NCBI GenBank assembly: GCA_934635225.1
Contig: CAKTYZ010000019.1
Span: 1 to 62,262 of the forward strand
Reading direction: 5' to 3'
DNA from: an uncultured Kiritimatiellota bacterium
GTDB lineage: Bacteria; Verrucomicrobiota; Kiritimatiellia; RFP12; UBA1067
DNA: 62,262 bases
The position numbers were made by a program, and so were the translations under genes. The notes beneath the pieces are model-generated. The model ran no database searches and was not told the origin of the DNA. It worked only from the letters and a program-made list of their open reading frames with translations. Below, in pieces: positions 16,793 through 26,046 of the stretch (positions are counted from its first letter, which is position 1; every line of letters begins with the position of its first letter).

Positions 16793-18310
16793 TTACTCCT
16801 TCTCGATCGCGAACGCGCCGAGCGGCAGACAAACCTCATTGTAGAGTGCACCGAACCACGGCGCGGAATGGAGATAGCGAAGCTTGACCGGAGACTTCAC
16901 GCCGTCAGCCGCAACGACCAGGTCCTTGCCTTTCACGGGGCCATTCCGCACATGGTTCTTGTCCTCGACGAGGTTGAGAATCTTCGCAGACTTCCAGACA
17001 CCATCCGATCCGCAGACCTCAAAACCGACGTCAACCGAGCGGTCGGGATTGTAGACGTACCAGCCCTCCGCATCGTTGAACGAGAGGACGAAAGCGTCGC
17101 CTTCGACTTTCCAGCTCTTCAGCGTCGGCGAGTTGTCGCGCACCGACGCCCAGCCGTAGTCACGCTTGAGCGCGTGAAGCGCGAGTCGCTTGGCGACCGT
17201 GCGCTTGTCGTTGGGATGGATGTCCTTCAGGTTGCCGACATCGTTGATGACGGCCATGCCGGCGTTCGGCTCCTCTTGCTCGAACCGTGCCTGCGCCATC
17301 TGGATGTTCGCGATGCCGGCATAGCCCCACGGCGCGAGCTGCACGAAGTAGAGTTTCAGCGCAGGATTCGCGAACTCCTTCGACCACCCGTTGTAAAGCG
17401 CGTGCATCTTGTTGCAATAGCGTTGATATTCGCCCGCGTTATGGCAGCCCTGATACCAAATGAAGCCACGACAGGCCATCGGCGCATACGCGGCGACCAT
17501 GCCGTTCCAAAGGGCGGAAGGCTGCTGAATCCAACTGCTGATCGGGCCTTTGCGCATCGAATCCTTCCATTCCTGCTGCGACACATTCTTCCAGTCGCGT
17601 TCGGCATCAAGGCCCGAAAGGCCCGCATAACCCGAACGCGGCGTCCAGGCGTCGATGTTCGTGCCGCCCCACGAACTGTCCACAAGACCGACCGGGACGT
17701 CCAGCGCGTTCGCGAGTTCAAGCGCGTAATAGTAGCCCATCGCCGAGGGCATGCGCTGGCCCTTCTCGTACATGTCAAACATCTGGGGCGTCATCTTCAT
17801 CCAGACGGCCCTGTAACCGTAGCGCGGCTCGGCTGACGCGACAAGCGGCGTCTTCACGAGGCGCACAAACGGCTTGTCCGTACTCGTGAGCGTCATCGCG
17901 CCCCATCCGTCACGATAGCGAGGCCCGTTCCCCCAAATCGGGCAGTCGGCGTTCGACTGTCCGGAGCACATCCAGACCTCGCCGACAAGGATGTCCTTCA
18001 GCTCGACGACATCCGTCTGATCACTCGCCGCGCATTCGGCAACGCGCAGAACGCGACTTTCCTTCGACGCCTCCATCTTCGGCAGTTTCACCGACCACGC
18101 GCCGTCGGCCGCCGCAACCGTGTCGGCAGTGGTCTCGGCAAAAGCAACCGTGACCTTCTTGCCAGGCTCGGCCTTGCCCCAGACGGGGACTTCCATCCCG
18201 CGCTGAAGCACCATGCCATCCGCAAATGGCGTGGCAAGCTCAATCTTCGCGAACAACGGCAACGCACTCAGCGCAACAGCCGACAACACCAACTCTTTTT
18301 TCATGTTCAT
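16793..18310 (-). CDS. sialate O-acetylesterase (SGNH-type), secreted
   Basis: Removes O-acetyl groups from sialic acids or other sugars, making mucin-type glycans accessible. 505 residues with a signal peptide (about 1-21, cleaved after LPLFA). Catalytic serine in CSGQSN (Ser119); the His/Asp pair in KDIHPNDKR. WYQGCHNAG forms the oxyanion block. An extended -10 promoter and AAAGGAG precede it. An ATG six bases downstream is an alternative start. It shares the transcript with the TrmH-type gene and is flanked by the GH129-like gene, both suggesting mucin-glycan use. Xylan esterases share the fold, so the substrate is inferred. Confidence 0.88.
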   Translation of the reverse strand: MNMKKELVLSAVALSALPLFAKIELATPFADGMVLQRGMEVPVWGKAEPGKKVTVAFAETTADTVAAADGAWSVKLPKMEASKESRVLRVAECAASDQTDVVELKDILVGEVWMCSGQSNADCPIWGNGPRYRDGWGAMTLTSTDKPFVRLVKTPLVASAEPRYGYRAVWMKMTPQMFDMYEKGQRMPSAMGYYYALELANALDVPVGLVDSSWGGTNIDAWTPRSGYAGLSGLDAERDWKNVSQQEWKDSMRKGPISSWIQQPSALWNGMVAAYAPMACRGFIWYQGCHNAGEYQRYCNKMHALYNGWSKEFANPALKLYFVQLAPWGYAGIANIQMAQARFEQEEPNAGMAVINDVGNLKDIHPNDKRTVAKRLALHALKRDYGWASVRDNSPTLKSWKVEGDAFVLSFNDAEGWYVYNPDRSVDVGFEVCGSDGVWKSAKILNLVEDKNHVRNGPVKGKDLVVAADGVKSPVKLRYLHSAPWFGALYNEVCLPLGAFAIEKE

Positions 18311-18338
18311 GCTCTAATAGTCTCCTTTTACGATGCGT

Positions 18339-18347
18339 ATTATATCA
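18339..18347 (-). promoter_or_regulatory. extended -10 promoter of sialate O-acetylesterase
   Basis: TGA plus TATAAT (18339-18344) on the minus strand, followed by a 28-base leader with a good AGGAG before the start at 18310. Confidence 0.65.
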
Positions 18348-18419
18348 AATCTCAGGTCGTTCTTGACTTGGTTTCAACCGTGGCACGGAGAAAGCACAAG
18401 GCAGATGCCCCAGCTCCGA

Positions 18420-20732
18420 TCAGCGGCTCTGGACACGAAAATCCCCACCTGCCAGCACCTCCCCATCCGAAAGGCGAAAAGGCTTTTCGCCGAAGTTCAC
18501 GGTGACCGCCGTGCCGTCCGCGAACACCGTGCGCTGCACGAGGCGGTCGATGGAGAGAATACGGTGGTCGAGCATTTCGCTGAAACCGGTCTGGCGCGCG
18601 ACCGGCGACGTGACGCGGTAGCTGCGCACGAAGCGGGCCTTGTCCGTCTGCCACTGCTTCTCGTTGAAGAGGTACATGCCCATCGTGCCGTAGAGGACAT
18701 TGAAGAGGTCGCGCTTGTCCCAGAGCGTCGGCAACTTGTTGTTGTAGTCGCCCCAGTACCAGTGAGCGCACAGGCAGTCGTGGTAGACCAGTTCCCAAAG
18801 CGGCAGACGATACGCCGCGCCGACCTGGTACTTCGCCACGCGCGGCGGCACGTTCGTCCACACCTCGCCAATCTTCCGTCCCGAATCCGGCACGCGGTAC
18901 GGCGCGAGCGAAAGCATACCCTCGAAATAGTCGCAGAACGGAACGGCCGCATCGTGTCCCGTCTCGCTGCCGACGACCAAACCGAAGTCATCGCCCAAAA
19001 GCCGCAGCAAATCCATGCGGTAGGCGCGGCTGTCACTCCGCGTCATCGGATGCGCAGGATTGCTGCACGTGTCCCAAGCCGATGCCGTCGTGACGTCGAT
19101 GAACCGCGTATTGTACGGATGCGTCTTCAACTCGTCCGAAACATGCTTACGACAGAACTTCGCCGAGACGGCGTCGCACATGCAGGCGCAATGCGTCCAG
19201 GTCCCGTCCTTCGCCTGGACACCCCAGGCCTTTCGCCAGTCATTCGAGTCTGCGCTGTTCCACGCCGCACCCTCCGGCCAGGCGTCCATGTTCGTGCCGC
19301 GCTTCCAGCCGAGCTTCTTGAGCTGTGCAGGGTGGTAGATGTCACGATAGACATCATAGCGACTGACGAGAACGCCATCCATCTTCGCCAGTTCGGCGAC
19401 TTGCTCCGCCGTTCCGCCCGAACTCCACAAGAAGCGATCGACGCCCGCCGCCTTGAGTCTCTTCGCCATGCCGACCTTGTCCTTGTCCCAGCACCAGACG
19501 TTCGGCGCACCGAGAAGCCTCTCTACGAGAGGGCGGTCCTTCGCCTTCTGGGCAAACGTTTTCAGCGTCCCCTTCTCCTGTGCATATGCGCGATAGCGTT
19601 TGCACATCGCGACATAGCCGCCCTGGTCGAAGAAAACGTAACGCAGACGCCGCGGATAGCCGAAGCGGCCCTTCTGCGCCTCCCAGCTGACGCCAGCGGC
19701 AAACGGGATTCCCGCGCAGGGACGGACAAATGTCACCGCCGCGTCATCCGCCGTCTCCACAATCCCCATGTAACCCGAGCCCGTGGCATCGTCCTGCACG
19801 CCGAAGAAACTCATACAGAGCCCGTGCCCGCCATACGTGACGAGACGCGCGGGGAGGGACTCCGCCTCATCAACGGGGAAGGAAATACCTTCGTTCATCG
19901 GGACAATCAAGCGGTCGCCCGTCTTGGTCGCGAACGCCTGCGGATAGTCCAGCGCCGTCGGCAAATCGCCCTCGCCTGTCACCGTCACGAGCAGTTCTGG
20001 TCGCACCGGCGACGGCGAGACGAGGACGCCCCACGCGCGCAAGGTCTTCGGATCGACAGCCGTCACGCAGACGGCTCGCCCCGCACGCGTCAGTTCGGTC
20101 ACGAAGAGCCCGTCCGCCGTCCGAGGAGCCCAAACGCGTCCCGTGCGCTTGTCTGTGACCGAAAGCGCGGCATTCGTCCCCGAGACAGTGATTGAAAGGA
20201 AAGGCGTTTCCACCGCAAGCACCGCCGGATGAACCCCACCCTGCGGCAAGCGGTTCCCCAAGAACTCGACCTTGAAATCCGAAATCGCGACGCCTGTCAC
20301 GTCAAAGCCAACAATGCGCGGCTCGATGGAAACCACGCTCTGCGGAACCATAAACTCGGCTGTGACCGGCAATCCCGGCTTCGCCGTACGCGAACCGTAG
20401 GTCCATTGCACGACATTTGACTTCTCGTCCCGCAGAATCGCGCCAACAGAATAGGGATGGTGAGCCGGCGTTTCAGGGAGCGCTTTCGACGCACAGCTGA
20501 TCCGGAAGACATCCCCCGGCTTCACGGGGATTGGCGCAAGACCGTGGATGGCCCAGTCCTCCTTCGCCGCATGGCGCAGTTCAAGCGTGCCGTCCGCCTG
20601 TATCGTCAGCGTCGCGGCCTTGGACGTGCGCGACCAGACGCGCGGCGACGAAAATGTCCACATCTGTCCCCCAGACACAAGGGATGCCACCATGCACGCA
20701 AGCGCGGCACTCGTCTGCTTGAGAGCGACCAT
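18420..20732 (-). CDS. GH129/GH101-like glycoside hydrolase, secreted
   Basis: 770 residues with a signal peptide (MVALKQTSAALACMVASLVS). The start at 20732 has AAAGGA nine bases before it; an in-frame ATG 102 bases upstream lacks both. An N-terminal beta-rich half precedes a TIM-barrel half. RFIDVTTASAWDTCSNP carries a likely catalytic Asp and GSETGHDAAVPFCDYFEG a likely acid/base Glu, the pattern of the endo/exo-alpha-N-acetylgalactosaminidase relatives (GH101/GH129). Substrate is therefore probably a mucin core GalNAc or a related alpha-linkage. Family call is by motif memory, not a search. It trails leuS by 61 bases and precedes the sialate O-acetylesterase. Confidence 0.65.
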   Translation of the reverse strand: MVALKQTSAALACMVASLVSGGQMWTFSSPRVWSRTSKAATLTIQADGTLELRHAAKEDWAIHGLAPIPVKPGDVFRISCASKALPETPAHHPYSVGAILRDEKSNVVQWTYGSRTAKPGLPVTAEFMVPQSVVSIEPRIVGFDVTGVAISDFKVEFLGNRLPQGGVHPAVLAVETPFLSITVSGTNAALSVTDKRTGRVWAPRTADGLFVTELTRAGRAVCVTAVDPKTLRAWGVLVSPSPVRPELLVTVTGEGDLPTALDYPQAFATKTGDRLIVPMNEGISFPVDEAESLPARLVTYGGHGLCMSFFGVQDDATGSGYMGIVETADDAAVTFVRPCAGIPFAAGVSWEAQKGRFGYPRRLRYVFFDQGGYVAMCKRYRAYAQEKGTLKTFAQKAKDRPLVERLLGAPNVWCWDKDKVGMAKRLKAAGVDRFLWSSGGTAEQVAELAKMDGVLVSRYDVYRDIYHPAQLKKLGWKRGTNMDAWPEGAAWNSADSNDWRKAWGVQAKDGTWTHCACMCDAVSAKFCRKHVSDELKTHPYNTRFIDVTTASAWDTCSNPAHPMTRSDSRAYRMDLLRLLGDDFGLVVGSETGHDAAVPFCDYFEGMLSLAPYRVPDSGRKIGEVWTNVPPRVAKYQVGAAYRLPLWELVYHDCLCAHWYWGDYNNKLPTLWDKRDLFNVLYGTMGMYLFNEKQWQTDKARFVRSYRVTSPVARQTGFSEMLDHRILSIDRLVQRTVFADGTAVTVNFGEKPFRLSDGEVLAGGDFRVQSR

Positions 20733-20793
20733 CCGACCTGATCCTTTCTTTAAGCCCACGAGCAGTTGCATCAGGTCCTGCCGCAGGGAACTC

Positions 20794-23418
20794 TTAACGG
20801 ACAACGAAATTGACGAGCCGTTTCGGAACGGCAATGACCTTCACGACCGTCTTGCCGTCCAAAAACCGAGCGACATCGGCATTCGCCTTCGCCACCGCCT
20901 CCATCTCGGCAGGCGTCGCCGCGACCGGGATACGGACGCGCCCGCGCAGCTTGCCGAGGACCTGTACCGGAATCTCTATCTCGTCTTCGACAAGCGCCGC
21001 CGCGTCATACGCCGGCCATGGCTCATAGGCGAGCGTATTGGCGTGCCCAAGAAACGACCAGAGCTCTTCGCCAAGGTGTGGCGCGTAGGGGGACAGGCAG
21101 AGAACGAACTTCTCAAGAAACTCCTTGGGCAGATCTCCCGCCTTCGCCTCGTCCTCGGCCTCGTTCAGGAAGACCATCATCGCGGAGATGCCCGTGTTGA
21201 ACGCAAGCTCCTCCAAGTCCTCGCCGACTTTCTTGATCATCGCCGCAAGCGTCTTCGCCTCGGCCTTCGTCATGGCGCGGTCCGCGACCTTCGTCTCGGT
21301 CACGAGGCGATTTGCGCGCTTGAGAAAGTTGTGGACGCCTTTCACGCCCGAGGTCTGCCACGGCTTGACGACCTGCAGCGGCCCCATGAACATCTCATAA
21401 AGGCGAAGCGAATCCGCGCCATAGTCGCGAATGACGTCATCTGGGTTGACGACATTCTTCAACGACTTCGACATCTTCGCAGGAAACTCGATCAACTCTT
21501 CAAGCTCGGACAGATCCGCACCGTCCATTCCCCAGTTTTTCGGGCCGAACGGCTTGCCATCCTTCCACGAGATCCTGTCCATCGGGATGAGGACGCCACG
21601 CGCGTTCTTGTACGCCATGCCCAAGATCATGCCCTGGTTGACGAGCCTGTGGAACGGCTCCGAAGTCGGCACAAGCCCGAGGTCAAAGAGGACCTTGTGC
21701 CAGAAGCGCGAATAAAGAAGGTGCAAGACCGCATGTTCCGCGCCGCCAACATAGAGATCGACTGGCAGCCACTTCTTCAGAAGCTCGGAATCGCAAAACG
21801 CCTTGTCGTTCGTCGGGTCGATGTAGCGCAAGTAATACCAGCAGCTGCCCGCCCATTGCGGCATCGTGTTCGTCTCGCGCACGCCCGTCTTGCCCGTCTT
21901 CGGATCGACGACATTCACCCAGTCCGTCGCCTTCGCGAGCGGCGGTTCGCCCGAACCCGTCGGCTTGTAGTCATCAAGCGCAGGAAGCGTGAGCGGCAAG
22001 TCCTCTTCGGGGACGAGCGTCTGCGTGCCGTCGTTCCAGTGAATGACCGGGAACGGTTCACCCCAGTAGCGCTGACGCGAAAAGAGCCAGTCGCGAAGCT
22101 TGTACTGCGTCTTCGCCTGACCAACGCCCTTCTCGGCGAGCCACTTGACCATCGCCTTGCGCGCCTCCTCGACCGAAAGCCCCGTCAAGAATCCCGACGA
22201 GACCATCACGCCCGCCGCGATATCGGTAAACGCCGCATCCGCCGTGTAGGGAACGGGATCCTTCGAGGCGTTCCGCGCCGCATCGGAATCCGCCGGAGCG
22301 ACGACCTGAACGATTGGCAGACCAAAGACCTTCGCAAAGTCGAAATCGCGCTCGTCATGCGCCGGAACGGCCATGATGGCCCCCGTGCCGTAGGTCGCCA
22401 GCACATAGTCGGAGATGAAAATCGGAATCGCCGCATGATTGACGGGATTGACGCCCCTTATGCCCTCCAGGCGGACGCCGGTCTTCTCCTTGTTGAGTTC
22501 CGTGCGCTCCAAGTCACTTTTTGACGCGGCTTTCTTCTGGTATTCCCGAACCGCATCCGCATTCGCGATCACGCCATCGGCAAGCCACTTCGCGACAAGC
22601 TTGTGTTCCGGCGACAAGACCATGTATGTCGCGCCAAAGAGCGTGTCGCAGCGGGTGGTGTAGACCGTGATCTTCTCCTCGTCCCCTTTCGCGTTCTCAT
22701 GGTCCCGCTTTTCCACGCCAAAGTCCACCAACGCCCCCTCGGACTTGCCAATCCAGTTGCGTTGCATCTCCTTCACGCCTTCAGGCCAATCCAAATCGTC
22801 CAGCCCTTCAAGAAGCTTTTCAGCGTAGGTAGTGATTTTCAGCATCCACTGGCGCATCGGCTTGCGGATGACCGGATGGTTGCCGCGCTCCGAGCGCCCG
22901 TCAATGACTTCTTCGTTCGCCAGCACCGTACCAAGCGCCGGGCACCAGTTCACTGGCACTTCGGCGACATAGGCGAGACCCTTCTTGTAAAGTTGCTCGA
23001 AGATCCACTGCGTCCACTTGTAATACTTTGGGTCTGTCGTATTGACCTCACGGTCCCAGTCGTATGAAAAGCCAAGCGCACGGATCTGCTCACGGAAACG
23101 GTCCACGTTCTTCTTCGTCGTGATGGCGGGGTGCGTCCCCGTCTCGACGGCGTACTGCTCGGCCGGCAGACCAAACGCGTCCCATCCCATCGGATGCAGG
23201 ACATTGAAGCCCTTCATGCGCTTGTAGCGACAAAGGATGTCCGTCGCGGTATAGCCTTCGGGATGCCCGACATGCAGACCCGCGCCCGACGGATACGGGA
23301 ACATGTCAAGACAATAGAACTTCTCGCCCTTCCCATCCGCGTCCGTCTTGAACGTCTTGTGTTCGAGCCAGTACTTCTGCCATTTCTTCTCGATGGCAGC
23401 GAAATTATAGTCACTCAT
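20794..23418 (-). CDS. leuS: leucyl-tRNA synthetase
   Basis: Charges tRNA-Leu. 874 residues, class Ia. The HIGH-type motif is HVGH at residues 49-52 in PYPSGAGLHVGHPEGYTATD; KMSKS occurs in PAKMSKSLKNVVNPDD. The editing domain lies between them, and LGGAEH-like YVGGAEHAVLHLLY is present. The start at 23418 (MSDYNF) is chosen because it overlaps the plsX stop by four bases; a longer open frame upstream only covers plsX. It forms the tail of DUF177-rpmF-plsX-leuS. Confidence 0.97.
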   Translation of the reverse strand: MSDYNFAAIEKKWQKYWLEHKTFKTDADGKGEKFYCLDMFPYPSGAGLHVGHPEGYTATDILCRYKRMKGFNVLHPMGWDAFGLPAEQYAVETGTHPAITTKKNVDRFREQIRALGFSYDWDREVNTTDPKYYKWTQWIFEQLYKKGLAYVAEVPVNWCPALGTVLANEEVIDGRSERGNHPVIRKPMRQWMLKITTYAEKLLEGLDDLDWPEGVKEMQRNWIGKSEGALVDFGVEKRDHENAKGDEEKITVYTTRCDTLFGATYMVLSPEHKLVAKWLADGVIANADAVREYQKKAASKSDLERTELNKEKTGVRLEGIRGVNPVNHAAIPIFISDYVLATYGTGAIMAVPAHDERDFDFAKVFGLPIVQVVAPADSDAARNASKDPVPYTADAAFTDIAAGVMVSSGFLTGLSVEEARKAMVKWLAEKGVGQAKTQYKLRDWLFSRQRYWGEPFPVIHWNDGTQTLVPEEDLPLTLPALDDYKPTGSGEPPLAKATDWVNVVDPKTGKTGVRETNTMPQWAGSCWYYLRYIDPTNDKAFCDSELLKKWLPVDLYVGGAEHAVLHLLYSRFWHKVLFDLGLVPTSEPFHRLVNQGMILGMAYKNARGVLIPMDRISWKDGKPFGPKNWGMDGADLSELEELIEFPAKMSKSLKNVVNPDDVIRDYGADSLRLYEMFMGPLQVVKPWQTSGVKGVHNFLKRANRLVTETKVADRAMTKAEAKTLAAMIKKVGEDLEELAFNTGISAMMVFLNEAEDEAKAGDLPKEFLEKFVLCLSPYAPHLGEELWSFLGHANTLAYEPWPAYDAAALVEDEIEIPVQVLGKLRGRVRIPVAATPAEMEAVAKANADVARFLDGKTVVKVIAVPKRLVNFVVR

Positions 23419-24470
23419 TTCTGCTTCTGATCCTCGGCGTGGTCGGCGATCGCCTTTGCGATGAGCCCGGACACGTCGTTGGTCGCCGCAGCGACGCCGG
23501 CTTTTACGGCGTAGTAAATGGCCTTGTGGGAGGAACTGCCGTGTGTGATGATCACGGTCCCCGGCACGCCGAGAAGCGGGGCACCACCATAGATCTCGGG
23601 ATCCAGCTGCTCCTTCAGCGAATGGAATGCGCCCTTGAGGAGAATCGCCCCGAGAAAGCGCAACGGCCCCTTGAAGCACTCTTTCTTCAGCCAGTAGCCA
23701 ATCGCTTTCGCAATCGACTCAGTCGTCTTCAGAACGACGTTTCCGACGAAACCGTCACAGACGGCGACGTCGATATGGCCCTTGAAGAGGTCTTTGCCCT
23801 CGATATTGCCGACGAAGTTCAGGTCTTTCACTTCCTTGAGAAGCGGAAAGGTCTGCTTCGTCATCTCATTTCCCTTGCAGTCCTCGGTGCCGATGGAAAT
23901 CAATCCGACGGACGGCGTGCCGCGCTTCAGCACCGCCTTCGAGTAGGCGTTGCCCATGATCGCGAACTGCACAAGCCACTCGGGGTGGCAATCCATGTTC
24001 GCGCCCGCGTCAAGGAGCATGAGGGGGCGCTGCGGATTGCGGTTCGGGAGGACCGTCGCAATGGCAGGGCGCTTCACGCCAGAGATGCGCCCGAGCGTCA
24101 GAATCGCGCTCGTCGCGACCGCGCCCGAATTGCCCGCCGAGACAAACGCGTCGGCGCGGCCTTCCTTCACAAGGCGCATCGCGACGTTGATCGAGCAATC
24201 CCTCTTCTTCCGGACGGCCTCAACCGGCGACTCGTCCATCTCGGCGATGTCAGGCGCGTGAACAATCTCAAGCGATCCCTTCTCGATCACCCGCTGAGCC
24301 GTCTCCTTCAGTTTGGGCGAGAGCTTCTCAAGTTCGGCCTGAATCGGCGCAAGCTGCCCGACAAGCAGAATCTTCACGTCCGGCACGCCAGCCGCCGCCT
24401 CGACCGCACCTACAACAACCTGCTCGGGGGCATAATCACCGCCCATCGCATCCAGCGCAACACGTGTCAT
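23415..24470 (-). CDS. plsX: phosphate acyltransferase PlsX
   Basis: Converts acyl-ACP and phosphate to acyl-phosphate for phosphatidic acid synthesis. 351 residues. DAMGGDYAPEQVVVGA opens the protein, SAGNSGAVATSAILTLGRI and GADAM-type ALIDLGANMDCHPE-like LLDAGANMDCHPEWL follow, and YGGAPLLGVPGTVIITHGSS closes it. A strong AAAGGAGG lies 8 bases before the ATG. Its place after DUF177 and rpmF is the classic conserved gene order linking ribosome and lipid genes. Confidence 0.96.
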   Translation of the reverse strand: MTRVALDAMGGDYAPEQVVVGAVEAAAGVPDVKILLVGQLAPIQAELEKLSPKLKETAQRVIEKGSLEIVHAPDIAEMDESPVEAVRKKRDCSINVAMRLVKEGRADAFVSAGNSGAVATSAILTLGRISGVKRPAIATVLPNRNPQRPLMLLDAGANMDCHPEWLVQFAIMGNAYSKAVLKRGTPSVGLISIGTEDCKGNEMTKQTFPLLKEVKDLNFVGNIEGKDLFKGHIDVAVCDGFVGNVVLKTTESIAKAIGYWLKKECFKGPLRFLGAILLKGAFHSLKEQLDPEIYGGAPLLGVPGTVIITHGSSSHKAIYYAVKAGVAAATNDVSGLIAKAIADHAEDQKQK

Positions 24471-24566
24471 CCGTCAAGCCTCCTTTGCTCCGAGAACCTG
24501 AAAGAAAAACCTGAAATCCCCCTTCGCACAAAGCTCCGGAGGATTCTTTCGTCAAAACGGGCGGGA

Positions 24567-24746
24567 TTACTTCGCCGCGATGACCTTGCGCCCCCTGTAC
24601 ATCCCGCACTTCGGGCACGCACGATGGGAACGGACTGTCGCGCCGCACGCAGGGCACGTTCCGGTCTGCGCGAGGATCGGCTTCTCAAGGGAAGCGACGC
24701 GTTCGCGTTTACGACGCTTGGACACACGATTCTTAGGGCTTGCCAT
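24567..24746 (-). CDS. rpmF: 50S ribosomal protein bL32
   Basis: 59 residues: MASPKNRVSKRRKRERVAS, then a zinc ribbon with CPAC and CPKC pairs, ending RGRKVIAAK. Zinc-binding form of bL32 in the large subunit. Start at 24746 behind an AGGAG. It lies between DUF177 and plsX as in most bacteria. Confidence 0.95.
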   Translation of the reverse strand: MASPKNRVSKRRKRERVASLEKPILAQTGTCPACGATVRSHRACPKCGMYRGRKVIAAK

Positions 24747-24769
24747 ATCGTTTTTCTCCTTACTCTATT

Positions 24770-25195
24770 CTACTTCAAATTATCGAGCACACTCCACCGA
24801 TCGTCCTCAGGAAGACGCTCCTTTTGTTCGATCCCCGGACAGGACTCGCAACAGACCGGGTATGTCGGTAGGGCGAGTATTATACTCTCTCTGACATCTT
24901 CCGTCAAATCGACCTCTGAAACCTTGTCAGTTATCTCATAAGACTGCGTGAAATCATCAACTTTGATGGTATCGTCATAGTCCTTTCCACACCGCGAACA
25001 AACAAGATCGAAATCCTGCTCAAGATGCCCGCGAACAAGAAGTTCCGTCCCGAAGATCTGCGCCGTCAGCCGATAGCGCACACCGCCAAATGGCTTGACG
25101 AATGGCTCGTCAAGGTCTACGCACGCGACCTCGCCCGAAAGCTCTTCGCCTTCGGGGTTCAATCGCGTGACATCAATGATCAGCTTCTCGCCCAT
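24770..25195 (-). CDS. DUF177/YceD-family protein
   Basis: 141 residues; family linked in plants and bacteria to 23S rRNA accumulation. Two cysteine pairs (VCSRC in the middle, CCESC near the C-terminus) are typical. EDVRESIILALPTYPVC is the conserved block. The ATG at 25195 is chosen over one at 25216 because the latter lies inside the promoter -10 element. First gene of the rpmF-plsX-leuS operon. The promoter ends 11 bases before the ATG, so the mRNA leader is only a few bases and has no Shine-Dalgarno. Confidence 0.85.
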   Translation of the reverse strand: MGEKLIIDVTRLNPEGEELSGEVACVDLDEPFVKPFGGVRYRLTAQIFGTELLVRGHLEQDFDLVCSRCGKDYDDTIKVDDFTQSYEITDKVSEVDLTEDVRESIILALPTYPVCCESCPGIEQKERLPEDDRWSVLDNLK

Positions 25196-25206
25196 AAACG
25201 CCGTAA

Positions 25207-25235
25207 ATGATACCATTTCTGCCGCATCTCTTCAA
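25207..25235 (-). promoter_or_regulatory. promoter of DUF177-rpmF-plsX-leuS
   Basis: -35 TTGAAG (25230-25235), 17-base spacer, TGG and -10 TATCAT (25207-25212) on the minus strand. The hexamer ends 11 bases before the start codon at 25195. Confidence 0.7.
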
Positions 25236-25293
25236 GGGCGTGCCTTCGCCTGAGAGTTCCACAGCCGTTTCCGTCGCCAGCGAACCGCCCGCA

Positions 25294-26046
25294 CTACGCC
25301 ACGTCCCACAGGTGGCAGATGACGGCAATCAGCCCGTCCGAGACGGCAATCGCCACAATCGAGCCGACGACCGCCGAAGTTGCCGCATGGCCGACGCCGT
25401 CCGCCGTCAATTGCGTACGCATGCCTGCCGCACAGCCAATGAGGCCGACAAGCAAGCCAAACGCAAGGCTCTTGCAAAGGCCGAAAAGGATCATGAAAAC
25501 GGTTGATGTCGAGGCCACATGATGCCAATAGACCGTTTGGGGCACGCGCATCGTCTCCAAGACAAGCGCACCGCCCACCAAGCCCGCAATCTCCGCCAAA
25601 ATCGTGAGGACGGGCATCGCAAGAATCGCCGCGACGACACGCGGCAGGACGAGGAAGCGGACAGGCGGAAGCCCCATCGTCGTCAATGCATCCAGCTCCT
25701 CGTCCACTTTCATCGTGCCGATCTCCGCCGCAAACGCGCTTCCCGTACGGCCCGCGAGGATGATGGCCGTAATGATCGGCCCAAGTTCACGGAAAAGCGC
25801 AATCGCCAGCATGTCCGAAACGTAAACCTCGACGCCGAACATCTGGAGAGCCGCTGCACATTGGAACGCAAGAATGACACCCAGCAGGAAACCGACGCCA
25901 ATCGTCACCAGAAAGCCGTCGAACGCCGCACGCTGGAACGCCACTGCCGCATCGCCCAGACGGAATTGACGAGGCTGGAAAAGCGTCGTCACGGCGCTAC
26001 AGGCGGATTCACCGAGAAAAGCCAGAAAAGACGGATTCGTACGCAT
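25294..26046 (-). CDS. mlaE: MlaE-family ABC permease
   Basis: Membrane subunit of an MCE/Mla-type phospholipid transporter, 250 residues with five or so hydrophobic helices. Signatures: RELGPIITAIILAGRTGSA and the coupling segment IGTMKVDEELDALTTMG. It overlaps the auxiliary lipoprotein gene by one base (TGATG). The ATPase (MlaF) and MCE protein (MlaD) that usually complete the complex are not in this window, so they must be elsewhere. Last gene of the NifU-like/DUF1846/lipoprotein/MlaE transcript. Confidence 0.9.
   Translation of the reverse strand: MRTNPSFLAFLGESACSAVTTLFQPRQFRLGDAAVAFQRAAFDGFLVTIGVGFLLGVILAFQCAAALQMFGVEVYVSDMLAIALFRELGPIITAIILAGRTGSAFAAEIGTMKVDEELDALTTMGLPPVRFLVLPRVVAAILAMPVLTILAEIAGLVGGALVLETMRVPQTVYWHHVASTSTVFMILFGLCKSLAFGLLVGLIGCAAGMRTQLTADGVGHAATSAVVGSIVAIAVSDGLIAVICHLWDVA

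Noticed and set aside
18381..18396. Second sigma-54-like site TGGCACGGAGAAAGCA
   Set aside because: The -12 box lacks TT and no plus-strand gene follows; it lies between two minus-strand genes.
25201..25216. Longer DUF177 start at 25216
   Set aside because: That ATG overlaps the promoter -10 element, so it would not be transcribed.
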